Part shown: positions 52,128-62,371 of the stretch, piece by piece
Layout: every line of letters begins with the position of its first letter
Position numbering within the stretch: position 1 is the first letter of the stretch
From: Marinobacter sp. SS13-12
GTDB taxonomy: Bacteria > Pseudomonadota > Gammaproteobacteria > Pseudomonadales > Oleiphilaceae
DNA length: 64,000 bases
Direction: 5' to 3'
NCBI RefSeq assembly: GCF_030227115.1
Contig: NZ_JASSUA010000001.1
Span: 2,046,001-2,110,000 of the forward strand
The notes under the pieces: model-generated
Told to the model about the DNA's origin: nothing
The model's input: only the letters and a program-made list of their open reading frames with translations
Database searches by the model: none
Position numbers and translations under genes: made by a program

Positions 52128-53621
52128 ATGACCTCAAAGCACTGGACCCTGGTCGGTGGGGCGGTAGCGTGCCTGATCACCTCCGCGCATTCTTCAATAG
52201 CCACCGCCGCCCCCTGGCTGGAACCCGGTGACAACCGTGCCCGCTTTGCCCTGCAGAAGCTGGCAGACAGGGGCCACCTGAGCCGCACCATGTCTACCTG
52301 GCCGGTGATGATGGGCACCGTCCACAACGGCCTGGCTCGTGGAACCGGAAGCGACGCACCGGCCATTGGCGGCCCGCTGGCTTACCTGAAGTTCGAGATG
52401 GACGAGCAGGGGGCACAGGGCTGGCGAGCGGAATACGAATTGGGTGCCACCAGCGAACCGGCCTTTGTAAGAGGTTTCCAGGCGGGCCCCCGTGAAAACG
52501 GTGAAACGAACCTTAACGTGCAATGGCAGGGGGAATCCTGGGCCTTCGGCCTGAAACCGGCCTTCGCTGCCAACCCGGAAGACGACGAATCGCTGCGCTT
52601 GGACGGCTCCTACCTGGCCGCCACCGCTGGCAACTGGGTATTCGGCGCAGGCGCCATCAACCGCTGGTGGGGCCCGGGCTGGCAAAGCAGTTTGATCCTG
52701 TCCAATAATGCCCGCCCTATGCCAGCTGTCTGGTTGAACCGCAAAGATGCCAGTGCACCGGAATCGGACTGGCTGCAGTGGATCGGCCCCTGGCAGTTCA
52801 CCGTATTTGCCGGCCAACTGGAAGACGAGCGCGCCGTGCCAGAGGCGAAAATGATCGGCATGCGCCTGACGGTAAGGCCTGTTGAAGGCCTGGACATCGG
52901 CTTCTCCCGGGCCATCATGCTCGGCGGCGAGGGCCGTCCGGAAGGCGCCTCCACATTCTGGAACGCCTTCATCGGGCGGGACAACGGCCAACTGGAAGAA
53001 AACGACCCCGGCAACCAGCTGGCCAGTATCGATGCCCGCTACGGCTTCGGCATCGGCGACCAGGCCATGGGCGTGTACGCACAGATGATGGGTGAAGACG
53101 AAGCCGGCGCCTTCCCGGCCCGCAAATCCTGGCTTCTGGGTACTGATTGGACCACCCAGTTACTGAGCAGCGACCAGCAGTGGTTCGTCGAATACAGCAA
53201 TACACTGGCCGATGACTTCCTCGGCAACGCCATGCCCAATATCACCTATGATCACTCCCGTTATCGCAGTGGTTACCGTTACAAGGGCCGCAACATGGCA
53301 TCCACCTTTGATGGCGACGCGGAAACCGTGACTCTGGGTGTGTTCAACTTCTTCCCGGATGGCCGAAACCTGTCTGCTTCCCTGGGTTACCTGGATCTCA
53401 ATAAAGACGGCGGTAATCGCACTGTCATCACAGACCGCGATATTTTCTACAACGTACCGGAAGGAGCCCAGAACGCAGCGCTGCTATCCGTGGGTTATGG
53501 CACACAGTTTCTTAGCGGCTGGCTGGACCTCACGGCCCAGGCTACCGACAGAAAGATAGAATTCCTGGGCGGCGAGAAAGACCAGTGGTCTCTCGGCGCT
53601 GCCTGGCGTTATCGTTTCTAA
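52128..53621 (+). CDS. wzi: Wzi-family capsule/exopolysaccharide assembly outer-membrane protein
   Basis: A 497-residue exported protein of the Wzi family, outer-membrane barrels that anchor or assemble capsule at the cell surface. The signal peptide covers residues 1-28 (LVGGAVACLITSA, cleavage near ATA/APW). Family parts include LQKLADRGHLSRTMSTWPVM, GAINRWWGPGWQSSLILSNNARPMP, and a C terminus ending SLGAAWRYRF as in barrels. An ops-like site lies within codons 11-15. It is 16 bp before the Wza-like gene and opens the export operon. Confidence 0.9.
   Translation: MTSKHWTLVGGAVACLITSAHSSIATAAPWLEPGDNRARFALQKLADRGHLSRTMSTWPVMMGTVHNGLARGTGSDAPAIGGPLAYLKFEMDEQGAQGWRAEYELGATSEPAFVRGFQAGPRENGETNLNVQWQGESWAFGLKPAFAANPEDDESLRLDGSYLAATAGNWVFGAGAINRWWGPGWQSSLILSNNARPMPAVWLNRKDASAPESDWLQWIGPWQFTVFAGQLEDERAVPEAKMIGMRLTVRPVEGLDIGFSRAIMLGGEGRPEGASTFWNAFIGRDNGQLEENDPGNQLASIDARYGFGIGDQAMGVYAQMMGEDEAGAFPARKSWLLGTDWTTQLLSSDQQWFVEYSNTLADDFLGNAMPNITYDHSRYRSGYRYKGRNMASTFDGDAETVTLGVFNFFPDGRNLSASLGYLDLNKDGGNRTVITDRDIFYNVPEGAQNAALLSVGYGTQFLSGWLDLTAQATDRKIEFLGGEKDQWSLGAAWRYRF
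52160..52171 (+). promoter_or_regulatory. ops-like RfaH recruitment site
   Basis: GGCGGTAGCGTG matches the E. coli ops sequence (core GGCGGTAG, full GGCGGTAGCGTG) at all 12 positions. It lies on the coding strand, about 150 nt downstream of the putative promoter and 33 bp into wzi, in the operon that follows rfaH. A chance match in a Gly-Ala-Val-rich signal peptide is possible, since the codons also spell GGAVAC. Confidence 0.72.
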
Positions 53622-53637
53622 AACCGGATTTAACCCA

Positions 53638-56217
53638 GTGACCCTGACCAAACGACTTCTGACGGTGTTGGCCCTGGTATTGCCAGTAACCCCTGCTGCG
53701 CAATCCATAAGCCAGTCCCAGATTGAACAGTTCAAAAGCATGCCCCGAGCCCAGCAAGAAGCCTTGACCAATCAGTATGGGGTGGACCTGGATGCCATCG
53801 CCGGCTCAACTGGCCAGCAAAACCAACGCCCGCAGAACGTAAACGTGGTTGAACCCGTTAATGCCATCTCTGATAAAGAACAGGAGCACGCCCGGGAAGA
53901 GCGAGAAGACAACGAAGAGCAGGACCGAAAAAACGGCGGCCTGAAACCCTTCGGATACGACCTGTTTGCCGGTAGCCCTACAACCTTTGCGCCGGTCACC
54001 GAAATACCCATCCCCAACGACTACACCCTGGGCCCCGGTGACGTTCTACGAGTACAACTCTGGGGCAAGGAAAACCAGCAACTGGAACTGCCGATATCCC
54101 GAGACGGCACCATCAGCTTTCCCCAGTCCGGTCCGCAAACCATTGCCGGCCTAAGCTTCGACCAGGCCAGTCAGCAAATCAAAAAGCGGGTCTCTGAACA
54201 GTACATAGGCGTGCAAGCCAGTGTCAGCCTGGGCGAATTGCGCAGTATGCGGGTGTTTGTGCTGGGGGAGGCAAGAAACGCCGGTTCCTACACGGTCAGC
54301 TCGCTCTCTACCATTACCAATGCGCTCTACGTATCCGGCGGCATCGAACGTACCGGCTCCCTGCGTAAGATCCAGCACAAGCGGGACGGCAAGCTGATCG
54401 GAGAACTGGACCTGTATGACCTGCTGCTGGCAGGCGACACCTCCGGTGACAACCGCCTGCAACCCGGCGACGTTATCTTCATCCCGCCAGTCGGTGACCG
54501 CGTAGGAATAGACGGCGAAGTCTACCGCCCCGCACTCTACGAACTGAAAAACACCACCAACCTGCAGGAACTGGTGAACCTGGCCGGCGGCCTGACGCCA
54601 CAGGCCTATCCACAACTGGTGCGCATCGAACGCAATAACGACGACTTCCTGCGCATCATTGCCGAAGCCAACCTCACTACCCGCAAAGGCAGGCAAGCGA
54701 AGGTCAGGCCGGGGGACCACATAGAAGTCGCCTCCATCTCTGACATCACCGGCCAGTATGTGGAAGTGAAAGGTGCGGCTACCCGCCCGGGCCGCTACGC
54801 CTGGGTGCCGGGCATGCGAGTGAGCTCTGTTATTCGCTCCCTGGATAACGACCTGCTGCAGGAAGCGGACAAACGCTACGCCGCCATCGTGCGAACCGAT
54901 CCGGATACCGACACCGTATCCGTCATCAACCTTCGCCTGCGGAAAGCCCTGAACAACCCGGGTGGCGAGAACGACATTCGCCTGCAGGAGAAAGACCAGT
55001 TCCTGATCTTTGCAGACGAAGGCAAGGTTAGCGCCAAAAACAGCGACCTGAACGACAGCAAGCGCCAGGATGCCCCTCGCACTATGGACGCAGAAGAGGA
55101 CGAGGGCGCCGAAGAGACCGATTACAGCCGCTTCAGCCGCGAAGCCCTGTTCGCACCGGTACTGCAAAGGCTGAAAGCTCAGGCCAAACCAGGGGCCCCC
55201 CAGCAAACCATTCAGGTAACCGGCCCGGTGCGTTACCCCGGTGAGTACCCACTACCGGCCTCAAGGCAGGTGGCAGACGCCATCTACGTCGCCGGTGGCC
55301 TGATAGACTCAGCCTCACTCCACACCGCCGAACTGGCCCGTTTCGGTGTTGATAGCGATGGCACCGGCGAAACCTACATAAAGAATCTGGATCTTCAAGC
55401 CGTTATGAAAGGGCAAGCCGTAATCGCCCTCCAAAGCCGCGACCGCCTGCTGATCAAATCCATACCGGAATTCGCCCAGGCGAAAACCATCGAACTGGCC
55501 GGAGAGGTCCGCTACCCTGGCGAGTACACCGTTCGAAATGGCGAAACCCTCCGCGACGTCATCCAACGCGCCGGCGGCCTGACTGACAACGCTTTTCCCC
55601 GGGGCGCCGTATTCACCCGTGAGAAACTCCGCCAACGGGAAGCCCTGCGCCTGAGGGAAGCCGAAGAACGACTGCAGGGCGACCTGCTGGGCGTTCAGCT
55701 GGAAGGCGATGACATCGGCGGCCAGGCGGCGCAACGAACCGAGCAAGTGCGGGATCTGCTGGAAGATGTACAGAGCGCACGCCCGGTCGGCCGTATGGTG
55801 ATCAACCTGGCAGACGTGGTGAGTGACGACGCCTACCAGGCTATTCGCCTGCAGGACGGTGATCGGCTGACCGTGCCAACCATCCCGCAGTCTGTCAGCG
55901 TATTTGGCGAAGTCCAGTTTCCCACCAGCCACCTTCATACCGAAGGGTTGACGGTGGACGACTATCTGGAACGAAGCGGCGGCCCCACCCGCCAGGCGGA
56001 TGAAGACAGGGTCTATGTGGTGAAAGCGGATGGCTCCGTGATGCTGCCAGAGAAAAGCCGCTGGTTCGGCGGCCGCAGCCAGCAACTGGCGCCGGGTGAT
56101 ACGGTTATCGTGCCCATTGACGTGGACAGGCTAAACCAGCTGGAACTCTGGAGTAACGTAAGCCAGATTGTGTATCAGATGGCGCTGGGTGCAGCGGCAG
56201 TGGGGAACTTGCAATGA
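53638..56217 (+). CDS. Wza-like polysaccharide export protein, multi-SLBB
   Basis: An 859-residue exported protein of the Wza/OPX family, the outer-membrane exit for polysaccharide. A signal peptide covers about residues 1-20 (LLTVLALVLPVTPAAQS), but there is no lipobox cysteine, unlike classic Wza. A charged linker (residues 80-100) precedes the Poly_export domain (DYTLGPGDVLRVQLWGKENQ; SRDGTISFPQSG), then several SLBB domains with GSYTVSSLSTITNALYVSGG and repeats of RYPGEYPLPASR and RYPGEYTVRNGETL. It is about twice as long as Wza. GTG start 16 bp after wzi; overlaps the next gene by 4 bp. Confidence 0.93.
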   Translation: MTLTKRLLTVLALVLPVTPAAQSISQSQIEQFKSMPRAQQEALTNQYGVDLDAIAGSTGQQNQRPQNVNVVEPVNAISDKEQEHAREEREDNEEQDRKNGGLKPFGYDLFAGSPTTFAPVTEIPIPNDYTLGPGDVLRVQLWGKENQQLELPISRDGTISFPQSGPQTIAGLSFDQASQQIKKRVSEQYIGVQASVSLGELRSMRVFVLGEARNAGSYTVSSLSTITNALYVSGGIERTGSLRKIQHKRDGKLIGELDLYDLLLAGDTSGDNRLQPGDVIFIPPVGDRVGIDGEVYRPALYELKNTTNLQELVNLAGGLTPQAYPQLVRIERNNDDFLRIIAEANLTTRKGRQAKVRPGDHIEVASISDITGQYVEVKGAATRPGRYAWVPGMRVSSVIRSLDNDLLQEADKRYAAIVRTDPDTDTVSVINLRLRKALNNPGGENDIRLQEKDQFLIFADEGKVSAKNSDLNDSKRQDAPRTMDAEEDEGAEETDYSRFSREALFAPVLQRLKAQAKPGAPQQTIQVTGPVRYPGEYPLPASRQVADAIYVAGGLIDSASLHTAELARFGVDSDGTGETYIKNLDLQAVMKGQAVIALQSRDRLLIKSIPEFAQAKTIELAGEVRYPGEYTVRNGETLRDVIQRAGGLTDNAFPRGAVFTREKLRQREALRLREAEERLQGDLLGVQLEGDDIGGQAAQRTEQVRDLLEDVQSARPVGRMVINLADVVSDDAYQAIRLQDGDRLTVPTIPQSVSVFGEVQFPTSHLHTEGLTVDDYLERSGGPTRQADEDRVYVVKADGSVMLPEKSRWFGGRSQQLAPGDTVIVPIDVDRLNQLELWSNVSQIVYQMALGAAAVGNLQ

Positions 56218-57158
56218 CCCGATACGAACGTTTGCCGGAACCGTATGAGACTGGGCATTACCCGGATGATGAGATTGATCTTCGGGAACTCTTTGCCACT
56301 CTGTGGGCCGGTAAATGGATAATCATCCTGGTCACCATCCTCTTTGCCGCCGGTGGTGTTGCCTATGCCCTCTACAAACCGGATATCTACCAGGCTAATG
56401 CTCTTCTCGCACCGGCGGATGGAGATAGCGGTGGCCGCTTGGGTGGGCAGCTCGGCAGCCTGGCCAGCCTGGCTGGAGTCAATATCGGAAGCGACAGCTC
56501 CAGCAAAACCTCAATCGCCAAAGAAGTGCTTCAATCAAGGGTGTTTCTGACAGATTTCATACATCGCCATGAGCTCGAAGCTCCACTCATGGCAACGAAA
56601 GCGTGGAATACCAGGCAGAGTGAGTGGGTGTATGACCGAGAGATCTACAGCCCCGCAACGGGTGAGTGGGGCACCAATGAAGACGGTGAGAGCTTGCAGC
56701 CAACAAACTGGGATCTCATAAAGAAGTTTAAGCAAAGCCACCTAAGCGTTCGTGAAAATCAAGACAACGGCATGGTTACCGTCAGCATAAAAAGCCTCTC
56801 TCCCGTCGCTGCAAAACAATGGACCGAATGGTTGGTGAAAGACATCAACGAACACATGCGAGCCCAGGATATTGAAGAAGCGGAAGGCAGCATCAGCTAC
56901 CTGGAGACTAAGCTCAACGAAACCAACATCGCTGGTATGCAGCAAGTGTTCTATCAACTGATAGAAAGCGAAACACGAACGGTAATGCTGGCTAACGCAC
57001 AGCGAGAGTACGTCTTCAAAACCGTAGACCCGGCTGTGGTTCCCCAGGAAAAAAGTGAACCCAATCGGGCCCTGATCGCCATCATTGCTACAATGCTGGG
57101 CGGCATGCTCGCCGTATCCATAGTTTTTATCAGATCATTTATCGAAAAAACTGCTTAA
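56214..57158 (+). CDS. Wzz/PCP-type co-polymerase protein
   Basis: A 314-residue inner-membrane protein with two helices (about 35-57, WIIILVTILFAAGGVAYALY, and 288-308, ALIAIIATMLGGMLAVSIVF), and a periplasmic domain between. It starts with DDEIDLRELFATLWAGKW, the conserved juxtamembrane Wzz motif, and has PEKSEPNRA-like PQEKSEPNRALI before the second helix. Glycine-rich GGRLGGQLGSLASLAGV follows the first helix, as in PCP proteins of exopolysaccharide loci. ATG overlaps the stop of the Wza-like gene (ATGA), so they are coupled. It probably controls chain length for the polymer exported here. Confidence 0.92.
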   Translation: MTRYERLPEPYETGHYPDDEIDLRELFATLWAGKWIIILVTILFAAGGVAYALYKPDIYQANALLAPADGDSGGRLGGQLGSLASLAGVNIGSDSSSKTSIAKEVLQSRVFLTDFIHRHELEAPLMATKAWNTRQSEWVYDREIYSPATGEWGTNEDGESLQPTNWDLIKKFKQSHLSVRENQDNGMVTVSIKSLSPVAAKQWTEWLVKDINEHMRAQDIEEAEGSISYLETKLNETNIAGMQQVFYQLIESETRTVMLANAQREYVFKTVDPAVVPQEKSEPNRALIAIIATMLGGMLAVSIVFIRSFIEKTA

Positions 57159-57164
57159 CAGTGA

Positions 57165-58127
<963 letters not shown>

Positions 58128-58159
58128 CAATCAACACGCCTCTCCCAAAAGGAGCACCC

Positions 58160-58735
58160 ATGCCTGTAAAAATCCACCCCAGCGCCATAGTAGACGAAGG
58201 CGCCCAAATCGGTGAAGGCTCCCGAGTCTGGCACTTCGTCCACGTATGCGGCGGCGCCCAAATTGGGAAAAACGTATCCATGGGCCAGGGCGTATTCGTT
58301 GGCAATAAGGTTACGATTGGCGACAACTGCAAAATCCAGAACAACGTCTCTGTGTACGACAATGTTCATCTGGAAGAAGGCGTTTTCTGCGGCCCCAGCA
58401 TGGTCTTTACCAACGTATACAACCCCCGCTCACTGATTGAGCGAAAGGATGAATACCGGGATACATTGGTGAAGCGTGGTGCCACGCTCGGTGCCAACTG
58501 CACCTTAGTTTGTGGTGTGACTATCGGCGAGTTTGCCTTTGTAGGTGCCGGTGCCGTCGTAAATAAAGACGTACCAGCGTACGCCTTGATGGTGGGCGTA
58601 CCCGCCCGGCAGGTTGGCTGGATGAGTGAATTTGGCGAGCAGTTGGACATGCCTGTTGCAGGTGACGGGGAAGCAGTTTGCACTCATACCGGCACCAAAT
58701 ATCTGCTTAGCAATGGCCAACTTTCTAAAGCCTGA
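58160..58735 (+). CDS. wbpD: UDP-2-acetamido-3-amino-glucuronate N-acetyltransferase, WbpD type
   Basis: A 191-residue left-handed beta-helix acetyltransferase. Hexapeptide repeats run from about residue 8 to 150 ([59 protein letters not shown]), and the family phrase [20 protein letters not shown] is present. It adds an acetyl group to the 3-amino position made by WbpE, third in the WbpB-WbpE-WbpD pathway. ATG at 58160 follows AAGGAG. It lies between wbpB and wbpE. Confidence 0.94.
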   Translation: MPVKIHPSAIVDEGAQIGEGSRVWHFVHVCGGAQIGKNVSMGQGVFVGNKVTIGDNCKIQNNVSVYDNVHLEEGVFCGPSMVFTNVYNPRSLIERKDEYRDTLVKRGATLGANCTLVCGVTIGEFAFVGAGAVVNKDVPAYALMVGVPARQVGWMSEFGEQLDMPVAGDGEAVCTHTGTKYLLSNGQLSKA

Positions 58736-58785
58736 TCCTGATTGCTTCGGTTAACTCAATTGCTACTTCTAAAGGTTGATTACGT

Positions 58786-59862
58786 ATGCAGTTTGTAGAC
58801 TTGGCAGCTCAGCAAACCAGAATTAAAGACAAGATAGACGCCAACATCCAGAAAGTCCTGGCCCACGGCAAATACATCCTCGGGCCAGAAGTGGCGGAAT
58901 TGGAAGAAAGACTCGCAGTCTACTGCGGCGCCAAACACTGCATAACCGTAGGCAATGGCACAGACGCCCTGCAAATCGCTCAGATGGCAGTTGGCGTGGG
59001 TCCCGGCGATGAAGTGATCGTACCGGGTTTCAGCTATATCGCCACTGCCGAAACTCCTGCGGTGCTGGGCGCAAAACCCGTTTACGTGGACATAGACCCG
59101 AGAACCTACAACCTGGACCCGGAACTGCTTGAAGCCGCGATCAATCCGCGCACCAAAGCCATTATTCCAGTTTCACTTTATGGCCAATGCGCAGACTTTG
59201 ATACCATCAATACTATTGCTGAAAAACACGATATTCCGGTAATTGAAGACGGCGCCCAAAGTTTTGGCGCCAGCTATAAAGGCGGGAAATCCTGCAATCT
59301 CACCACGATTGGCTGCACCAGTTTTTTCCCCAGTAAACCCCTGGGTTGTTATGGTGATGGCGGTGCCATCTTCACCAACGACGATGATTTGGCGACCATC
59401 CTCCGCCAAATCGCCCGCCACGGCCAAGACAGGCGCTACCACCATGTCCGTGTGGGCGTAAACAGTCGCCTGGATAGCCTGCAGGCCGCTATCATGCTGC
59501 CCAAGCTGGAGCTACTTGATGAGGAAATTGAATTACGTAACAAGGTGGCAGAAAACTACACCCGGCTGCTGAACGAAGCTGGCATCGACACCACCCCCCA
59601 TGTAGAAACCCACAATATTTCCGCCTGGGCGCAGTACACCATCCGGGTGCAAAATCGTGGACAAGTGCAGGAAAAACTGAAAGAGGCGGGAGTTCCAACG
59701 GCAGTTCATTATCCGATTCCCCTGAACAAGCAGCCTGCTGTTGAGGATGGTGTTGTTTATCTTCCTGCCGGGGATCAAGCCGCACAGGTTGTAATGTCGT
59801 TGCCCATGCATCCTTACCTGTCTGGTAGTGACCTTTTACATGTCGTTCAAGCTTTTGGTTGA
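58786..59862 (+). CDS. wbpE: PLP-dependent UDP-3-keto-uronate aminotransferase, WbpE type
   Basis: A 358-residue DegT/DnrJ/EryC1 (sugar) aminotransferase that puts an amino group at C3 of the keto sugar made by WbpB. It starts MQFVDLAAQQTRIKDKI, and has VGNGTDALQIAQ, EDGAQSFGASYKG, and the PLP-binding lysine K184 in SFFPSKPLGCYGDGGA. The C-terminal GVPTAVHYPIPLNKQPA is typical. AAAGGTTG precedes the ATG. It completes the wbpB-D-E set. Confidence 0.94.
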   Translation: MQFVDLAAQQTRIKDKIDANIQKVLAHGKYILGPEVAELEERLAVYCGAKHCITVGNGTDALQIAQMAVGVGPGDEVIVPGFSYIATAETPAVLGAKPVYVDIDPRTYNLDPELLEAAINPRTKAIIPVSLYGQCADFDTINTIAEKHDIPVIEDGAQSFGASYKGGKSCNLTTIGCTSFFPSKPLGCYGDGGAIFTNDDDLATILRQIARHGQDRRYHHVRVGVNSRLDSLQAAIMLPKLELLDEEIELRNKVAENYTRLLNEAGIDTTPHVETHNISAWAQYTIRVQNRGQVQEKLKEAGVPTAVHYPIPLNKQPAVEDGVVYLPAGDQAAQVVMSLPMHPYLSGSDLLHVVQAFG

Positions 59863-59875
59863 GTGTTAAACACAA

Positions 59876-61063
59876 ATGCATATTCTCTTACTGCCTTCCT
59901 GGTATCCAGGTCATGCGGGAGACGTCAAAGGAGTTTTCTTTCGGGATCAGGCATTGGCACTACTTAATCATGGCCACAAAGTAGGTGTGATTGCACCAAT
60001 GCTGCGTTCATTGCGAACGCTGACTCAAAAGTCTGGAAGGCGATCAATACCTTTTTGTGAAATGGATATGGGTATACCAACCTACCGGGAAGATGTACTC
60101 GCAGCCTTACCTCGTGTGCCTTATGGTAATTATTGGCTTTTTAAGCGTGCGGCCAATGTTTTGCTGAAAAATTATATTGAGCATTACGGAAAGCCGGACA
60201 TCCTGCATGCCCACTGCACAATATTTGGGGGATCGGCGGCGGCGGATCTAGCTAGAAAATATGGTATCCCCATGGTATTGACAGAACATAGCAGCGGCTT
60301 CGCAAGAAATCTTTATGCCGACTGGCAGTTGAGACTGGTAGGGAAGGGAATTGCCGGAGCATGCTCGTGTATCTCAGTAAGTCCATCACTTGGAGAGATT
60401 CTCGGCAAACAGTTTGTATCTAGTAAAGATCAGTGGCATTGGATACCCAATGTAGTTGCAGATCGCTTCAATGCTTCAAAGGGCCTCAAGAGAAGGCATG
60501 GTTCGTTTATATTTCTGAACCTTGCGTTAATGACAGAGAATAAAGGGCAGTTAGAGTTAATCGAGGCATTTCACAGTATCGCCTCGGATAATCCTACTAC
60601 AGAGTTGTGGCTTGCAGGTGATGGGCCGATAAAGAAGGTATTGGAAAAGAAAGCCAGTGAGTTGGGGCTTTCCGACAAAGTGCATTTTTTAGGAATGGTT
60701 GCTCCTGAAAAGGTACCGGAATTACTGGGGAAAGCCGATGTAATGGTAGTTGCCAGTCATTACGAAACTTTTGGTGTGGTGGCCGCGGAAGCATTGATGA
60801 CAGGCTTACCAGTTATTGCAACACGGTGTGGCGGGCCGGAATGTATTGTTGAGAAGGGTGATGGCTTGCTTGTGCCCACAAGAAACCCTAAAGCACTTGC
60901 TGCTGCGATGCAGAAGTTGTTGGAAAATATCGAGTCATTCGACTCTTGCTCAATCGCAAAACGGGCTCATGATCGTTTTTCTGGCTCTGCCATAGCTGGC
61001 ATGCTTACTGAAGAGTACACGCGAGTAATAAACGCAAATAAAAACGAACTGGATTGTGCATGA
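59876..61063 (+). CDS. Glycosyltransferase family 4 protein
   Basis: A 395-residue GT-B glycosyltransferase. N-terminal features are LLLPSWYPGHAGDVKGVFFRDQ and HAHCTIFGGSAAADLARKYG; the donor-binding C terminus has NLALMTENKGQLELIEAF, LAGDGPIKKVLEKKASELGL, MVVASHYETFGVVAAEALMTGLPVIATRCGGPE with the EX7E glutamates. It probably adds one sugar to the repeat unit; donor unknown. It starts 13 bp after wbpE and an IS630 element follows its stop after 57 bp. Confidence 0.92.
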   Translation: MHILLLPSWYPGHAGDVKGVFFRDQALALLNHGHKVGVIAPMLRSLRTLTQKSGRRSIPFCEMDMGIPTYREDVLAALPRVPYGNYWLFKRAANVLLKNYIEHYGKPDILHAHCTIFGGSAAADLARKYGIPMVLTEHSSGFARNLYADWQLRLVGKGIAGACSCISVSPSLGEILGKQFVSSKDQWHWIPNVVADRFNASKGLKRRHGSFIFLNLALMTENKGQLELIEAFHSIASDNPTTELWLAGDGPIKKVLEKKASELGLSDKVHFLGMVAPEKVPELLGKADVMVVASHYETFGVVAAEALMTGLPVIATRCGGPECIVEKGDGLLVPTRNPKALAAAMQKLLENIESFDSCSIAKRAHDRFSGSAIAGMLTEEYTRVINANKNELDCA

Positions 61064-61120
61064 GCGCTTTTACCGCAAAGAATTCAGACGACTTGACTGC
61101 TGTTCATTAGAAATCTGAGC

Positions 61121-62305
61121 TAGTGTTCCGTCCGGGTAATTCCTAAGCGTAAATGTGCTATAATTCGAGCTGTTATTCACGAGTTTGGAGACTCTGTTTT
61201 GGCCCGGAAACCAGCACCCTTTAATCTTACGGTAAACGATCAACTGGAGCTGGAAGGCTGGTTGCGAACAAGCACGCTCAGCCAGAATCTCGTTCAGCGA
61301 GCACGAATCGTTTTGGCCCTGGATGCCGGTGAATCACCCAAAGACGCTGCTGAGCGACTGGAAACCAGTACGGCCACGGTATTCAAGTGGCGTAATCGTT
61401 ATATCGAACAGGGCCTGAGCGGCCTTCAGGATGCTCCAAGACCTGGGCAGCCCAGAAAGCTGGAACAGAAGAAGGTCAAATCAATTCTCGATGACACGGT
61501 AAAAAAGCTGCCCAAGGAATCAACCCACTGGAGTGTGCGGCTGATGGCCGAATATGCCGGCGTCAGTCGCTGGCAAGTGCACCAGATCTGGAAAGCCGCT
61601 GACCTGAAACCGCACCGGCTGAAAACCTTCAAAATAAGCAATGATCCGGACTTTGCTGAAAAGGTTTTCGATGTCGTTGGCCTGTACCTGAATCCGCCGG
61701 ATAACGCTCTGGTACTGTCTGTTGATGAGAAAACGCAGATCCAGGCTCTGGATCGAACTCAACCAAAGCTGCAATTGAAACCCGGCCAGATCGAGCGCCG
61801 CACTCATGATTACAAGAGGCACGGCACGACCAGCTTATACGCGGCTCTGAATATCCTGAACGGCGAGGTGATTGGGCGCATCACACAACGCCACCGCGCC
61901 AAAGAATTTCTCGACTTTCTGCGGCAAATTGATCGAGAAACACCGAAAGAGCAGGACCTTCATCTGATTCTGGACAACAGCTCGACTCACAAAACACCAG
62001 AGGTGAAAGCCTGGCTGGAGAAACACCCTCGGTTCAAGCTTCACTTCACACCAACCAGCGCCTCTTGGCTGAACGCCGTGGAGGGATGGTTTGGTCAGCT
62101 GGAACGCCGCGCTTTGTACCGTGGAATCTTTACCAGTGTGGGCGAACTCAAGACGGCGATTCGCCGGTATATAAAGACCCATAACGAGAAACTGGCCAAG
62201 CCGTTCCGGTGGCACAAAAGTGCAGAATCGATTATGACTTCAGTGGCGCGAGCAAAACTGAGCATTATTGATAATAAATAAATGGATTACCCGGACGGAA
62301 CACTA
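61121..62305. mobile_element. Intact IS630-family insertion sequence
   Basis: The element is bounded by 20-bp inverted repeats TAGTGTTCCGTCCGGGTAAT (61121-61140 and reverse complement 62286-62305). Each end begins in TA, the target duplicated by IS630-Tc1/mariner elements; inner repeats start GTGTTCCGTCC. One intact transposase fills it. It has split the polysaccharide operon between the glycosyltransferase and the wbjB-type gene, with about 66 bp left between the element and the latter. Confidence 0.95.
61199..62281 (+). CDS. IS630-family transposase (DDE)
   Basis: A 360-residue transposase with an N-terminal helix-turn-helix (LETSTATVFKWRNRYIEQGL) and a C-terminal DDE domain: Asp in LVLSVDEKTQIQALDRTQP, Asp in HLILDNSSTHKTPEV, and Glu in SWLNAVEGWFGQLERRAL. 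The TTG start at 61199 follows TTTGGAG. An extended -10 TGCTATAAT (61156-61164) just inside the left end is the likely promoter. No frameshift or stop is seen, so it is probably active. Confidence 0.95.
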   Translation: MARKPAPFNLTVNDQLELEGWLRTSTLSQNLVQRARIVLALDAGESPKDAAERLETSTATVFKWRNRYIEQGLSGLQDAPRPGQPRKLEQKKVKSILDDTVKKLPKESTHWSVRLMAEYAGVSRWQVHQIWKAADLKPHRLKTFKISNDPDFAEKVFDVVGLYLNPPDNALVLSVDEKTQIQALDRTQPKLQLKPGQIERRTHDYKRHGTTSLYAALNILNGEVIGRITQRHRAKEFLDFLRQIDRETPKEQDLHLILDNSSTHKTPEVKAWLEKHPRFKLHFTPTSASWLNAVEGWFGQLERRALYRGIFTSVGELKTAIRRYIKTHNEKLAKPFRWHKSAESIMTSVARAKLSIIDNK

Positions 62306-62371
62306 GGGGGGCCTCGTTTTTCGTTTTCGTTTTAAATTATCGCCGATACGTATTAAATTTTGGGATATATA

